Assembly: GCF_006442815.1 (NCBI RefSeq)
Contig: NZ_VFVL01000017.1
Coordinates: 1 to 64,000 of the forward strand
Length of the DNA: 64,000 bases
Direction: 5' to 3'
From: Mesorhizobium sp. B2-4-3
GTDB lineage: Bacteria > Pseudomonadota > Alphaproteobacteria > Rhizobiales > Rhizobiaceae
The notes below the pieces were generated by a model. It was not told the DNA's origin. It saw nothing but the letters and a program-made list of their open reading frames with translations, and did not search any database. The position numbers and the translations under genes are program-made. Numbering within the stretch: position 1 is the stretch's first letter; the number at the start of each line of letters is the position of its first letter. Of the stretch, positions 50,508 through 59,218 are shown piece after piece.

Positions 50508-51518
50508 TCATATGCGCCCATCGTTCATATGCGAGATGAAATCGGCGAGCGAGACATTGCCGCCGGTTGCAACCACAAGGACGGTTTTTCCCGCCACATC
50601 CACCTTGCCGCCGAGCAGTGCCGCGAGCGACGCCGCGCCTGACGGCTCCAGCACCAGCTTCATCCGCTCGAAGGCGATCTTCATCGCCCGCCGCACCGAG
50701 GCGTCGTCGACGGTCACGCCGCGCACGCCGGCAGCACTCACCGCCGCGAAGGGCGCGTCGCCGGGTTTTCGGGCCATCAGCCCGTCGCAGATCGATTTCG
50801 GCCCGATCGGCATGGTCTCGATCGCGCCATGCGCAAGCGAAGAGCCCATGCCGTTGAAACCCTCCGGCTCGACCGCGATGATTTCGGTCTTGGGCGACAC
50901 ATAGTGGAAGGCAAGCGAGACGCCGCCGATCAGCCCGCCACCACCGACCGAGCAGAACACCAGGTCGGCATGGGCCTTCTCCATTGCCAGCTGTTCCAGC
51001 GCCTCCAGCCCGGCGCCGGCCTGGCCCGCGACGATCTCCGGATCGTCGAATGGATGGAGCAAGGTGAGGCGCTCGGTCTCGGCGATCTCGCGCGCCTTGG
51101 CGGCCGCGACCTCCTCGCGGGCGCGGTCGCCATGATCGGTCAGCACCACGCGCGCGCCATAACCGGCCGTCGCGTCACGCTTGGCGGCCGGCGCGTCGAT
51201 CGGCATGACGATCGTGACCGGAATGCCCAGCGCCTGGCCGGCGGCCGCCAGCCCCTGCGCGAAATTGCCGGAGGAATACGCCACCACGCCCTTCTTCGCC
51301 TCATCGGGCGACAATCGCCTCAAGCGCCAATAGGCGCCGCGCACCTTGAAGGAGCCGGCCCATTGCAGCGACTCCGGCTTGACGAAGACGCGCGCCGCGC
51401 CGGTCTCCTTGGCCAAAGCCGCGGACTCCAAGAGCGGCGTCACTTGCGTGGCCGTCGAGGTGACGGCATAGGCCTGCTTCAGATGATCGAGGGTAGGGAC
51501 GAGAATGTCTGCCATCAT
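50508..51518 (-). CDS. Threonine/serine dehydratase-like PLP enzyme inside the bet operon
   Basis: A 336-residue fold-type II PLP enzyme. The cofactor lysine is K58 in GSFKVRGAYW, with the SSGNFAQGLA loop and the phosphate-binding SVGGGGLIGG. There is no ACT domain, so it is a catabolic-type threonine/serine dehydratase or a related racemase/ammonia-lyase. The start at 51518 (ATGATG) overlaps the betC stop by four bases, and its stop is three bases before betA, so it is truly part of the operon. Its substrate in choline metabolism is not obvious; hydroxyaspartate or serine are possible. Confidence 0.85.
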   Translation of the reverse strand: MMADILVPTLDHLKQAYAVTSTATQVTPLLESAALAKETGAARVFVKPESLQWAGSFKVRGAYWRLRRLSPDEAKKGVVAYSSGNFAQGLAAAGQALGIPVTIVMPIDAPAAKRDATAGYGARVVLTDHGDRAREEVAAAKAREIAETERLTLLHPFDDPEIVAGQAGAGLEALEQLAMEKAHADLVFCSVGGGGLIGGVSLAFHYVSPKTEIIAVEPEGFNGMGSSLAHGAIETMPIGPKSICDGLMARKPGDAPFAAVSAAGVRGVTVDDASVRRAMKIAFERMKLVLEPSGAASLAALLGGKVDVAGKTVLVVATGGNVSLADFISHMNDGRI

Positions 51519-53044
51519 TCGCCTCTCGGATACCGTTTGCTCTCTTCGAGATTGTCGAGGTTCATGTGATTGCGCATGTAGCGTTCCGACGCCTTCTGCA
51601 GCGGCTGGAACTCCCACGGGTAGTAAGCGCCGTTGCGCAGCGCCGGGTAGACGACCCAGCGGCGCGCCTGGCTTTCGCGCACGGCGGCGTCGAAGCTTGC
51701 CATATCCCAGCGGCCACGGACCTTTTCCATGAAGGTCGAGACCAGATCGGCTTGAGCCGGGTCTGCTGCGAGATTGTCGAGCTCGCGCGGATCGGCATCG
51801 AGGTCGAAGAGTTGCGGCGGATCGAGCTCGCAATGGACGAATTTGTATTTGCCCTCGCGGATCGCCACCATGGGTGCGTAGGAGCCTTCGGCCGCATATT
51901 CCATCAGCACCGGCGCCGAGCGCTGCTCTCCGCCGGCAAGCGGCAGCAGCGACTGGCCGTCCGTCCAAGGCGCGATCCCGCTCATATCGATGCCGGCGAG
52001 GTCGCAGAGCGTCGGCGTCACGTCGAGATTGGAGACAGGCGCCTCGATCAGCCCGGCCTTGATGCCCTTGCCGGCCATCATCAAGGGCACCCGCGCCGCG
52101 CCTTCATAGAAGCACATCTTGAACCACAAGCCGCGCTCGCCCAGCATGTCGCCATGGTCGGAGCAGAACATCACGATCGTGTCGTCGGCCATACGGGTGC
52201 GCTCCAGCACCGACAGCAATTCGCCGACCTTGTCGTCGAGATAGGAGATGTTGGCGAAATAGCCGCGCCGCGAGCGGCGCACCTGCTCCGGCGTGATATC
52301 GAAGCTGTCGTAATCCGATGCCTTGTAGAGCCGCTTCGAATGCGGATCCTGGCTCTCATAGGGGATGAAACCCACCTCCGGCTCCAGCGCCGGGCAATCC
52401 TCGTAAAGGTCCCAGTATTTGCGCCGCGCGACATAGGGATCGTGCGGATGGGTGAAGGAAATGGTCAGGCACCAGGGGCGACGTCCGGCGTCGTCGGAAA
52501 CACGGGCGAACTCATAGAGCTTTTGCGTCGCGTGGAACGCGACTTCGTCGTCATATTCCATCTGGTTGGTGATCTCGGCGGTGCCGGTGCCGGTTACCGA
52601 ACCCAGATTGTGGTACCACCAGTCGATGCGCTCGCCGGGCTTGCGGTAGTCTGGCGTCCAGCCGAAATCGGCCGGGTAGATGTCGGTGGTGAGCCGCTCC
52701 TCGAACCCGTGCAACTGGTCCGGTCCGACGAAATGCATCTTGCCGGAGAGCACCGTGTGATAGCCGGCGCTGCGCAGATGATGCGCGTAGGTCGGGATCG
52801 AGGAGGCGAACTCCGCGGCGTTGTCATAGACCTGGGTGCGCGATGGCAGTTGCCCGCTCATGAACGAGGCGCGGCCGGGGGCGCAGAGTGGCGATGCGGT
52901 GTAGTTGTTGGCGAAGCGCGCCGAGCGCGCGGCGAGCGCCTTCAGATGCGGTGCATGCAGGAACTCGGCCGGCCCGTCGGGAAATAACGTGCCGTTGAGC
53001 TGATCGACCATGACGATCAGGAAATTGGGTCGCCGGGTGGTCAA
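51515..53044 (-). CDS. betC: Choline-sulfatase
   Basis: A 509-residue type I sulfatase. The formylglycine signature is [10 protein letters not shown], with Cys54 as the residue oxidised; the N-terminal [12 protein letters not shown] provides the metal-binding aspartate, and the [13 protein letters not shown] segment adds further ligands. It hydrolyses choline-O-sulfate to choline and sulfate. The start is a TTG at 53044 with GGAG upstream, overlapping the betI stop as TTGA; length and start agree with rhizobial BetC. It is followed with overlap by the PLP enzyme gene. Another sulfate ester is less likely. Confidence 0.94.
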   Translation of the reverse strand: MTTRRPNFLIVMVDQLNGTLFPDGPAEFLHAPHLKALAARSARFANNYTASPLCAPGRASFMSGQLPSRTQVYDNAAEFASSIPTYAHHLRSAGYHTVLSGKMHFVGPDQLHGFEERLTTDIYPADFGWTPDYRKPGERIDWWYHNLGSVTGTGTAEITNQMEYDDEVAFHATQKLYEFARVSDDAGRRPWCLTISFTHPHDPYVARRKYWDLYEDCPALEPEVGFIPYESQDPHSKRLYKASDYDSFDITPEQVRRSRRGYFANISYLDDKVGELLSVLERTRMADDTIVMFCSDHGDMLGERGLWFKMCFYEGAARVPLMMAGKGIKAGLIEAPVSNLDVTPTLCDLAGIDMSGIAPWTDGQSLLPLAGGEQRSAPVLMEYAAEGSYAPMVAIREGKYKFVHCELDPPQLFDLDADPRELDNLAADPAQADLVSTFMEKVRGRWDMASFDAAVRESQARRWVVYPALRNGAYYPWEFQPLQKASERYMRNHMNLDNLEESKRYPRGE

Positions 53045-53631
53045 GGCAGGCTCCGTCCGTTGAGCTTGGTTTCGAGATAGTCTTCCACGAGCGCGATCGC
53101 GGTCTGCGCGTCGGGCACGCCGTCCTTCAGCGCGCGGCGGATGTAGAGCCCGTCGATCAGCGCCGCGGTCGCTTCCGCCACGCGGTCGGCCTCGGCCCAA
53201 GGCAGGATGCCGGTCAGCCCGCTCATCAGGTTCGAATGCAGTCGTCGTGCATAGATGCGCAGCAGCCGCCGCAGGTCGGAGGACTTCTGCGCCTCGACAT
53301 AGAAGGCGAGCCAGGCGGCGATGATCTGAGGCTGGAACTGGTCGTCGGAAAAGCTGACGGCGACGACGGCCGAGACGCGCTGGCGCGGCGTCACGGCAAG
53401 GCCGAACGCGCGCCTTGTGTCGGTGTTGAGCTCGGCGAGGATGTGCCGCATCGTCGCGAACAGCAACTCGTCCTTGGCGCCGAAATAATGATGCGCCAGC
53501 GCCGACGACACGCCGGCGCGGCCGGCGATCTCAGACATCGTCACGTCCAGCGACCCGCGCTCGCCGATCGCCGAGATCGTCGCGTCGATCAGCGCCTTGC
53601 GGCGCATGGGCTCCATTCCGATTTTCGGCAT
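53041..53631 (-). CDS. betI: TetR-family repressor of the choline operon
   Basis: A 196-residue TetR regulator. It starts [26 protein letters not shown], with the helix-turn-helix in [28 protein letters not shown] and a C-terminal choline-binding-type region. BetI represses the bet genes and is released by choline. The ATG at 53631 gives the family N-terminus and the usual length. It is the first gene of the operon. A promoter and palindrome stand 23-58 bases upstream. Confidence 0.95.
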   Translation of the reverse strand: MPKIGMEPMRRKALIDATISAIGERGSLDVTMSEIAGRAGVSSALAHHYFGAKDELLFATMRHILAELNTDTRRAFGLAVTPRQRVSAVVAVSFSDDQFQPQIIAAWLAFYVEAQKSSDLRRLLRIYARRLHSNLMSGLTGILPWAEADRVAEATAALIDGLYIRRALKDGVPDAQTAIALVEDYLETKLNGRSLP

Positions 53632-53653
53632 CTTGGGGATCCGGTTCGAGCCA

Positions 53654-53689
53654 AGATTATTTTTTATTGACGCGTCAATCAATAAAAAA
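53654..53689 (-). promoter_or_regulatory. bet operon promoter overlapped by nested palindromes (candidate BetI operator)
   Basis: On the minus strand TTGATT (53682-53677) and TAATCT (53659-53654) are exactly 17 bases apart. Inside lies ATTGACGCGTCAAT (53666-53679), a perfect 14-bp palindrome. A wider one, TTTTTTATTGA (53660-53670) with TCAATAAAAAA (53679-53689), is an 11-bp inverted repeat around eight bases. A repressor bound here would cover the -35 box and spacer. The position 23 bases before betI and the AT-rich symmetry make this the best regulatory site in the window. Confidence 0.75.
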
Positions 53690-53751
53690 CTGGCGCTGGG
53701 ATCAACCGATCGTGTCGTTCTGGACCATGGCATGGGGCTGGAAAACGGTTC

Positions 53752-53768
53752 ATTGTTGAACAATATTG
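53752..53768. promoter_or_regulatory. Second inverted repeat in the betI-thiolase gap
   Basis: ATTGTT-G-AACAAT (53752-53764) is a perfect inverted repeat around one base, overlapping the palindrome CAATATTG (53761-53768). It is 52 bases before the thiolase ATG. It could be the thiolase operator; no good -10 box is visible nearby. Confidence 0.35.
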
Positions 53769-53820
53769 AATCACGTGCCGCGCGCGATCGTGCTAGGTTG
53801 CGGCGCAAATGGAGGTTGCC

Positions 53821-54987
53821 ATGACCGCATGCATCGTCGGCTGGGCGCATTCGCGCTTCGGCAAGCTCGAAGGCGAGACGCTGGAAGGCCTGATCACCAA
53901 AGTCGCCGTCGAGGCGCTCGACCACGCCGGCATCGGCCCGGACGATGTCGACGAGATCGTGCTTGGCCATTTCAACGCCGGCTTCTCGCCGCAGGATTTT
54001 ACCGCGAGCCTCGTGCTGCAGGCCGATGACCGGCTGCGCTTCAAGCCGGCGACGCGCGTCGAGAACGCCTGCGCGACCGGTTCGGCCGCCGTCCGGCAAG
54101 GCATCCGCGCCATCGACGCCAACGCCGCCCGTGTCGTGCTGGTGGTCGGCGCCGAGCAGATGACGACCACGCCCGGTCCCGAGATCGGCAAGAACCTGCT
54201 CAAGGCATCCTACCTGCCGGAAGATGGCGACACGCCAGCCGGCTTTGCCGGCGTCTTCGGCAAGATCGCGCAGGCCTATTTCCAGCGCTACGGCGACCAG
54301 TCCGACGCGCTGGCCATGATCGCCGCCAAGAACCACAAAAACGGCGTCGAAAACCCTTACGCCCAGATGCGCAAGGATTTCGGCTATGAGTTCTGCCGCC
54401 AGGAAAGCGAGAAGAACCCCTTCGTCGCCGGTCCGCTGAAGCGCACCGATTGCTCGCTGGTTTCGGACGGCGCGGCCGCACTGGTGCTCACCGACACCGC
54501 GACGGCACTGAAGATGCGCCGTGCCGTGACCTTCCGCGCCAACGAGCATGTCCAGGACTTCCTGCCGATGTCCAAGCGCGACATTCTCTCGTTCGAGGGC
54601 TGCGAGCGTGCCTGGGAGCAGGCGCTGAAGAAGGCCGGGGTCACGCTCGACGACCTTTCCTTCGTCGAGACGCATGACTGCTTCACCATCGCCGAATTGA
54701 TCGAATATGAGGCGATGGGCCTGGCAAAGCCAGGCGAGGGCGCCAGACTGGCTCTGGACGGCACGACGGCCAAGGACGGCCGCCTGCCGGTCAATCCCTC
54801 CGGCGGCCTGAAAGCCAAGGGCCACCCCATCGGCGCCACAGGCGTCTCGATGCATGTGCTGACCGCGATGCAGCTGATGGGCGAGGCTGGTGGCATCCAG
54901 GTGCCGGGCGCCAAGCTCGGCGGCATCTTCAACATGGGCGGCGCGGCGGTCGCCAACTACGTTTCCATCCTCGACCGGATCAGGTAG
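53821..54987 (+). CDS. Thiolase of the SCP-x/acetyl-CoA acetyltransferase family
   Basis: A 388-residue thiolase. The nucleophile is C84 in [11 protein letters not shown], and the C-terminal active-site pieces [10 protein letters not shown] and [14 protein letters not shown] are intact. The HDCF motif marks the SCP2/SCP-x-like subfamily rather than classical PhaA/FadA. It probably performs thiolytic cleavage or condensation of acyl-CoA. I chose the ATG at 53821, with GGAGG six bases upstream; a start at 53809 is less supported. It is divergent from betI, so choline control is possible but unproven. Confidence 0.88.
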   Translation: MTACIVGWAHSRFGKLEGETLEGLITKVAVEALDHAGIGPDDVDEIVLGHFNAGFSPQDFTASLVLQADDRLRFKPATRVENACATGSAAVRQGIRAIDANAARVVLVVGAEQMTTTPGPEIGKNLLKASYLPEDGDTPAGFAGVFGKIAQAYFQRYGDQSDALAMIAAKNHKNGVENPYAQMRKDFGYEFCRQESEKNPFVAGPLKRTDCSLVSDGAAALVLTDTATALKMRRAVTFRANEHVQDFLPMSKRDILSFEGCERAWEQALKKAGVTLDDLSFVETHDCFTIAELIEYEAMGLAKPGEGARLALDGTTAKDGRLPVNPSGGLKAKGHPIGATGVSMHVLTAMQLMGEAGGIQVPGAKLGGIFNMGGAAVANYVSILDRIR

Positions 54988-55040
54988 AAGCGGCCCGCAT
55001 TGAAGCGGCGCGCCCCTTGGGTGCGCGTGCGGGAGGCGAC

Positions 55041-56045
55041 ATGACAAATCCGGTTCTGGTCGAGGTCACGCGCGGCGCGGTGGTCGAAAGCGCGCACCGC
55101 GGCGCGGTTTCGATCTTCGACGCCGACGGCAAGCCCGTCTGGGAGATCGGCGATACGGAACGCCCCGTGTTCCCGCGCTCGGCGGTGAAAGCAATCCAGG
55201 CATTGCCGCTGGTCGAATCGGGTGCCGCCGACGCCTACGGCTTCGGCAACCGCGAGCTGGCGCTGGCCTGCGCCTCGCATTCCGGTGAACCCGCGCATGT
55301 CGAGCTGGCGCAAGCGATGCTGGCGAAAGCCGGCCTCGACAAGACGGCGCTCGAATGCGGCGCGCACTGGCCCTCGAGCCACGACGCCACCATCGCGCTC
55401 GCCCGCGCCGGCAACGTGCCGGACGCCTTGCACAACAACTGCTCCGGCAAGCATTCCGGCTTCCTTTGCACCTGCGTGCATTCCGGCATTTCCCACGGTG
55501 GCTATGTCAGGGCCGGCCACGCTTTGCAGGAGATGGTCCGCGACGCCATGCAATCCGTGACGGGCGCGGCGCATGACGTCGACCATTGCGGCACCGACGG
55601 CTGCTCGATCCCGACCTATGCCGTGCCGTTGAAGAATTTTGCCCAGGGCTTTGCCCGCATGGCGACGGGCAGGGGCTTTTCGCCCGAACGCGCCAAGGCG
55701 GCGAAGCGGCTGCTCTCGGCTTGCATGGCCGAGCCGTTCCTGGTCGCGGGCACCGGCAAGGCAGATGTCGCGCTGATGCAGGCAGCACCGGGCCGCATCT
55801 TCGTCAAGACCGGCGCCGAAGGCGTCTATTGCGCGGCTTTGCCTGAACTTGGCCTCGGCATCGCCTTGAAATGCGATGACGGCGCCGGCAGGGCGGCGGA
55901 GGTGATGATCGCCGCCGTGCTGGCAAAGCTGCTGCGCGGCGATGAAGCGCCTGCGACACGGCTCGCCGAACTCGCCCATCCCGCAATCGAAAGCCGCATA
56001 GGTGCTAAGGTCGGCTCGCTGCGGCCGACGGCGGCGCTCAAATAG
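55041..56045 (+). CDS. L-asparaginase of the Rhizobium etli type (asparaginase II family)
   Basis: A 334-residue asparaginase_II (PF06089-type) protein, unrelated to E. coli AnsA/AnsB. The conserved Ser47-x-x-Lys50 (RSAVK), Ser79 in CASHSGE, and the Cys134/Lys137 and Cys188 cluster ([19 protein letters not shown]) match the catalytic and zinc-site pattern reported for R. etli ReAV, shifted by one. It would hydrolyse asparagine to aspartate and ammonia. The ATG at 55041 has GGGAGG upstream. It follows the thiolase by 53 bases and may be cotranscribed. Confidence 0.88.
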   Translation: MTNPVLVEVTRGAVVESAHRGAVSIFDADGKPVWEIGDTERPVFPRSAVKAIQALPLVESGAADAYGFGNRELALACASHSGEPAHVELAQAMLAKAGLDKTALECGAHWPSSHDATIALARAGNVPDALHNNCSGKHSGFLCTCVHSGISHGGYVRAGHALQEMVRDAMQSVTGAAHDVDHCGTDGCSIPTYAVPLKNFAQGFARMATGRGFSPERAKAAKRLLSACMAEPFLVAGTGKADVALMQAAPGRIFVKTGAEGVYCAALPELGLGIALKCDDGAGRAAEVMIAAVLAKLLRGDEAPATRLAELAHPAIESRIGAKVGSLRPTAALK

Positions 56046-56144
56046 CATGCCGGTTCACTGACGCGCATCTGCCGCGCGAGTGAGACTCCAGACAAGAATT
56101 ATGTGCTAGTCTCCACACAATCGAACGGGCGCTGGGTGCTGGCT

Positions 56145-56957
56145 ATGCTGGAAGCGGATAAGGTGTTTGCCGGGTCGATCCCGGAAAATTACGATCGTCA
56201 TATGGTGCCGCTGATTTTCGAGGCCTATGCCGCGGAGACCGCGCGGCGGGCGGCGTCCTTCTCACCCTTGGCCGTTTTGGAAACCGCCGCGGGCACCGGG
56301 GCCGTCACTCGCGCGTTAGCGCCAGAACTCTCTCCCGGCGCGAGCTATACCGTGACCGACCTCAACCAGCCGATGCTCGACTACGCGGCTTTGCGCCAGG
56401 GGCCCGACAGCCGCATCGCATGGCGGCAGGCGGATGCCCTGAAGCTGCCGTTCGACGATGCGGCCTTCGACCTCGTCTGCTGTCAGTTCGGCGCCATGTT
56501 CTTTCCCGACCGTTCCGCTGCCTATCGCGAGGCAAAGCGGGCCCTGAAGCCCGGCGGACATTTCCTGTTCAGCGTCTGGGATCGCATTGAGGAGAATGTA
56601 TTCGCCGACGACGTGACGAATGCTCTCGCCAGGATCTTTCCGCACGATCCGCCGCGCTTCCTGGCGCGCACGCCGCACGGCTACCACGACAAGGCGCTGA
56701 TCCGTAGCGATCTGGCTGCCGCGGGTTTCTCCGACGTGGCGATCGATACCATAGCTGGGCAGAGCCGCGCATCCTCGCCACGTGTCCCCGCCGTTGCCTA
56801 TTGTCAGGGAACCCTGCTTCGCAACGAGATCGAGGCCAGGGAGGCAGGACGATTGGCGTCCGCGACCGACTACGCCGAAGCCGCGATCGCCGACAGACAC
56901 GGCCGCGGCGAGGTCGCCGCCAAGATCCAGGCGCACATCATCGTGGCCTCGATCTAG
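56145..56957 (+). CDS. Class I SAM-dependent methyltransferase
   Basis: A 270-residue methyltransferase-fold protein. Motif I is VLETAAGTGAVTRAL (about residues 44-58), followed by TVTDLNQPML (acidic ribose-binding residue), ADALKLPFDDAAFDLVCCQFGAMFF and LKPGGHFLFSVWD. Its overall pattern resembles the UbiE/Coq5-like group; the substrate is unknown. The start at 56145 is chosen because residues upstream of it are unsupported; a GTG at 56103 is possible. Its stop shares the bases CTAG (56954-56957) with the stop of the opposing gene. Confidence 0.8.
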   Translation: MLEADKVFAGSIPENYDRHMVPLIFEAYAAETARRAASFSPLAVLETAAGTGAVTRALAPELSPGASYTVTDLNQPMLDYAALRQGPDSRIAWRQADALKLPFDDAAFDLVCCQFGAMFFPDRSAAYREAKRALKPGGHFLFSVWDRIEENVFADDVTNALARIFPHDPPRFLARTPHGYHDKALIRSDLAAAGFSDVAIDTIAGQSRASSPRVPAVAYCQGTLLRNEIEAREAGRLASATDYAEAAIADRHGRGEVAAKIQAHIIVASI

Positions 56958-58330
56958 CTCACCTTGTTGCGCTCGACGGTGAGATGCGCGTAGCCGGTAT
57001 CGGTTGACTGGGTGAGGTCCCCGGTCACCGGATCGGCCCAGCGCTGGCCTATGATGGCGCCGTTTTTCGCGCCGTCGATTACATTGTCCGAGATGACGGT
57101 GCTGCCGGAACCTTCGACGACCGAGACGACGATGCCGGTGCCGGACTTGCGGATGATGTTTCCGGTTGCCACGACATTGCGCAGATAAGGACCCCAGCCG
57201 AGCTGCATGCCGTACAGCGGTGCGTTCTCGACGACATTGCCGGAAACCGTCGTGTCGGCCTCGGCGCTGATGCCAACGCCAAAACCGGGCGGGTCGGCGG
57301 TGTAGGGTCCGGTGGTGGAGAGGTTGCGCACGATGTTGTTCGAGCAGACCGCCATGCGGCCGCCTTCGTTGAAATTGACGATCGAGATGCCGTTGGCGGC
57401 GCCGTCGACCAGATTGTTGCTGAGGATCGCGCCTTCGAAGGAGAATTCCGAATAGATCCCGGTCTCGCCCGAGCGCGAGCACGTGTTGCCGATGATCTGC
57501 AGATTGCTCGAGCTGTTGGCGCGCACCGCGGTGAAGGCGCAGTCGGAGACGACGTTGCCCGAGATGATCACATTGCCGGCGCGGAAAGCATTGATGCCGT
57601 TGCCGTTCTGGCCGGTGCCACCGCTGCGCGCGCCGATGCGCTGGACGCGATTACCGCTGACGATGGTGCCGTCCTCCGCCGCCTGCCAGCGATGCACCAG
57701 GATACCGCCATTGGCGCAGTCCGAAACGCTATTGCCCGAAATCTCCAGACCCCCGGCCTCGACCGAATAGATGCCGGCGTCTGCGGCGCCAGAAATATCG
57801 CAGCGGCCGACACGGCCGACGGCATGCTCGAGCGCCAGCCCGTTCTTGCCGCTGCCGGTCACCTGGCAATTGTCGATGACGAGATGGCCGACTCGGCGCA
57901 AATCGAGCAGCCCCTGCGTGTAGTCGGCCAGCCAGCGATTGGCGCCGTCGAGCACCAGGCCGCTGAGCTCGATATGCTCGGCCTGTTCGGCCATCATCAG
58001 GTGGCCGTTGCCGCCATAGACGATGCGCGTCGCGCCGGGCACGCCCGACAGGCGCACGCGCGCGGGCAGCTTGAGGTTCGAGACGAGATAGGTGCCGGGC
58101 GGCAGGAACACCGGCTGGTCGCGATCGCTGGCCTCGGCCAGCATCTTGGCGAAGACCTTGCTCTGGTCGTCGACCGCGCCCGGCTGCACGCCGATCTCCG
58201 TGGCGTTGATCGAGCCGCGCATAGCGGCCATTTCGATGCCGGGCAGCGATTTCGCCAATGCCTTGCCGGCGAAGAGGCCGGCGGCGGCGAAGCCGGCGGT
58301 CCGGGCAAGCAGCGTTCGTCTGTTCAACAT
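56954..58330 (-). CDS. Tat-exported right-handed beta-helix repeat protein (TIGR03808-like)
   Basis: A 458-residue protein. The N-terminus MLNRRTLLARTAGFAAAGLFAG is a twin-arginine-type signal. The rest consists of repeats of the form (V/I)xGNxVxxCxxxG(I/V), as in VSGNVVENA and ISGNVVSDCAFTAV, forming a parallel beta-helix of about 14 turns. The family is a described uncharacterised Rhizobiales-type protein; a polysaccharide-lyase role is possible but catalytic residues are not obvious. The ATG at 58330 fits the signal peptide; a start at 58396 adds 22 residues in front. The stop overlaps the methyltransferase stop. Confidence 0.82.
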   Translation of the reverse strand: MLNRRTLLARTAGFAAAGLFAGKALAKSLPGIEMAAMRGSINATEIGVQPGAVDDQSKVFAKMLAEASDRDQPVFLPPGTYLVSNLKLPARVRLSGVPGATRIVYGGNGHLMMAEQAEHIELSGLVLDGANRWLADYTQGLLDLRRVGHLVIDNCQVTGSGKNGLALEHAVGRVGRCDISGAADAGIYSVEAGGLEISGNSVSDCANGGILVHRWQAAEDGTIVSGNRVQRIGARSGGTGQNGNGINAFRAGNVIISGNVVSDCAFTAVRANSSSNLQIIGNTCSRSGETGIYSEFSFEGAILSNNLVDGAANGISIVNFNEGGRMAVCSNNIVRNLSTTGPYTADPPGFGVGISAEADTTVSGNVVENAPLYGMQLGWGPYLRNVVATGNIIRKSGTGIVVSVVEGSGSTVISDNVIDGAKNGAIIGQRWADPVTGDLTQSTDTGYAHLTVERNKVS

Positions 58331-58436
58331 CGGCACAGGTCCTGGCGTTTCGCCCTGTCTGTCGCAGGAATCGTGCCAAGCCGGGCTCATCGGCAAACCG
58401 CTTGTGCAGTCGCCTCGCCAAGCCTAAGTTCACCGC

Positions 58437-58919
58437 ATGAGCAGAGCTTTCACGCGCGAAGAAGACAGCGAAAACGCCATTGCCGGCGTCGGCGAACGCC
58501 CGGTCAGCACGCACCGCAATCTTGTGACGGAGCGCGGCCTGGCGATGATCGAGGACAACCTCGCCGATCTGCGCGACCTGATGGCGAAGGCCGAAAGGAA
58601 AGGCGACCGCGAGCGCCTCGCTGTCGTGTCGCGCGACCTGCGCTACTGGACCGCGCGGCGCGAAAGCGCGGAGCTTTCGGTGCCGGAGCCGGGCAGCGAC
58701 GTGGTGCGCTTCGGCATGGGCGTCACGCTGGAAGGCGACGATGGCAAGAAGGTGCATTGGCGCATCGTCGGCGAGGACGAGGCCGATCCTTCGAAGGGCA
58801 GCATTTCCCATGTCTCGCCGATGGCGGTGGCCCTCTTCGGCAAGAAGGTCGGCGAGATCGTCGCCGTCAACGGCAAGGAATGGGAAATCGTCAAGCTCTC
58901 GGACAAGGCCGAGAGCTAG
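58437..58919 (+). CDS. GreA/GreB-family transcription factor-like protein
   Basis: A 160-residue protein with an N-terminal helical stretch (LVTERGLAMIEDNLADLRDLMAKAERKGDRERLAVVSRDLRYWTARRESAEL) that is shorter than the usual GreA coiled coil, and a C-terminal FKBP-like Gre domain (VRFGMGVTLEGDDGKKVHWRIVGEDEAD, ISHVSPMAVALFGKKVGEIV). True GreA carries acidic tip residues in the coiled coil; here the tip is not clear. It probably binds RNA polymerase through the secondary channel. It ends in a CTAG shared with the stop of the opposing AbrB-like gene. Confidence 0.82.
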   Translation: MSRAFTREEDSENAIAGVGERPVSTHRNLVTERGLAMIEDNLADLRDLMAKAERKGDRERLAVVSRDLRYWTARRESAELSVPEPGSDVVRFGMGVTLEGDDGKKVHWRIVGEDEADPSKGSISHVSPMAVALFGKKVGEIVAVNGKEWEIVKLSDKAES

Positions 58920-59206
58920 CAGCCGAGCCTACTTGCCAGCTGCTGTAACCCAGCTTCGTATTTGTCCATGACATCGCGAGCGGCGTTCATTTGCCGTTTG
59001 CGGTTGTCGTGGCGGATTGGCCTTAGAATGAGGCCGTCCTCGGTTTCGATGATCTGGAGCTCATCGCCGACTTGAAGATCCAAGCTGTCAAGCATTTCGC
59101 GTGGCAGCAGCAGGGCCCCCGATCCGTCCTCAAGCCCGTGGATGGTTGTCTTGAACACGATCGCGCCATGGTTGTATCTATTTCCATAGAACAACCTTTC
59201 TGCCAA
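58916..59206 (-). CDS. AbrB/MazE-type SpoVT domain protein
   Basis: A 96-residue protein with the swapped-hairpin AbrB domain: FKTTIHGLEDGSGALLLPREMLDSLDLQVGDELQIIETEDGLILRPI. The basic C-terminal tail (RHDNRKRQMNAARDVM) follows. The start is uncertain: TTG at 59206, or GTG at 59158 directly before FKTTI. Such proteins are often antitoxins, but no toxin gene is adjacent. It lies 12 bases upstream of the methylmalonyl-CoA mutase stop, so it is read in the same direction as mutB. A DNA-binding or orphan antitoxin role is inferred. Confidence 0.65.
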   Translation of the reverse strand: MAERLFYGNRYNHGAIVFKTTIHGLEDGSGALLLPREMLDSLDLQVGDELQIIETEDGLILRPIRHDNRKRQMNAARDVMDKYEAGLQQLASRLGC

Positions 59207-59218
59207 ATCAGCAAGCCC

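Noticed and set aside
58916..59206. Complete MazEF-type toxin-antitoxin module
   Set aside because: Only the AbrB-type domain is present; neither neighbour is a toxin.
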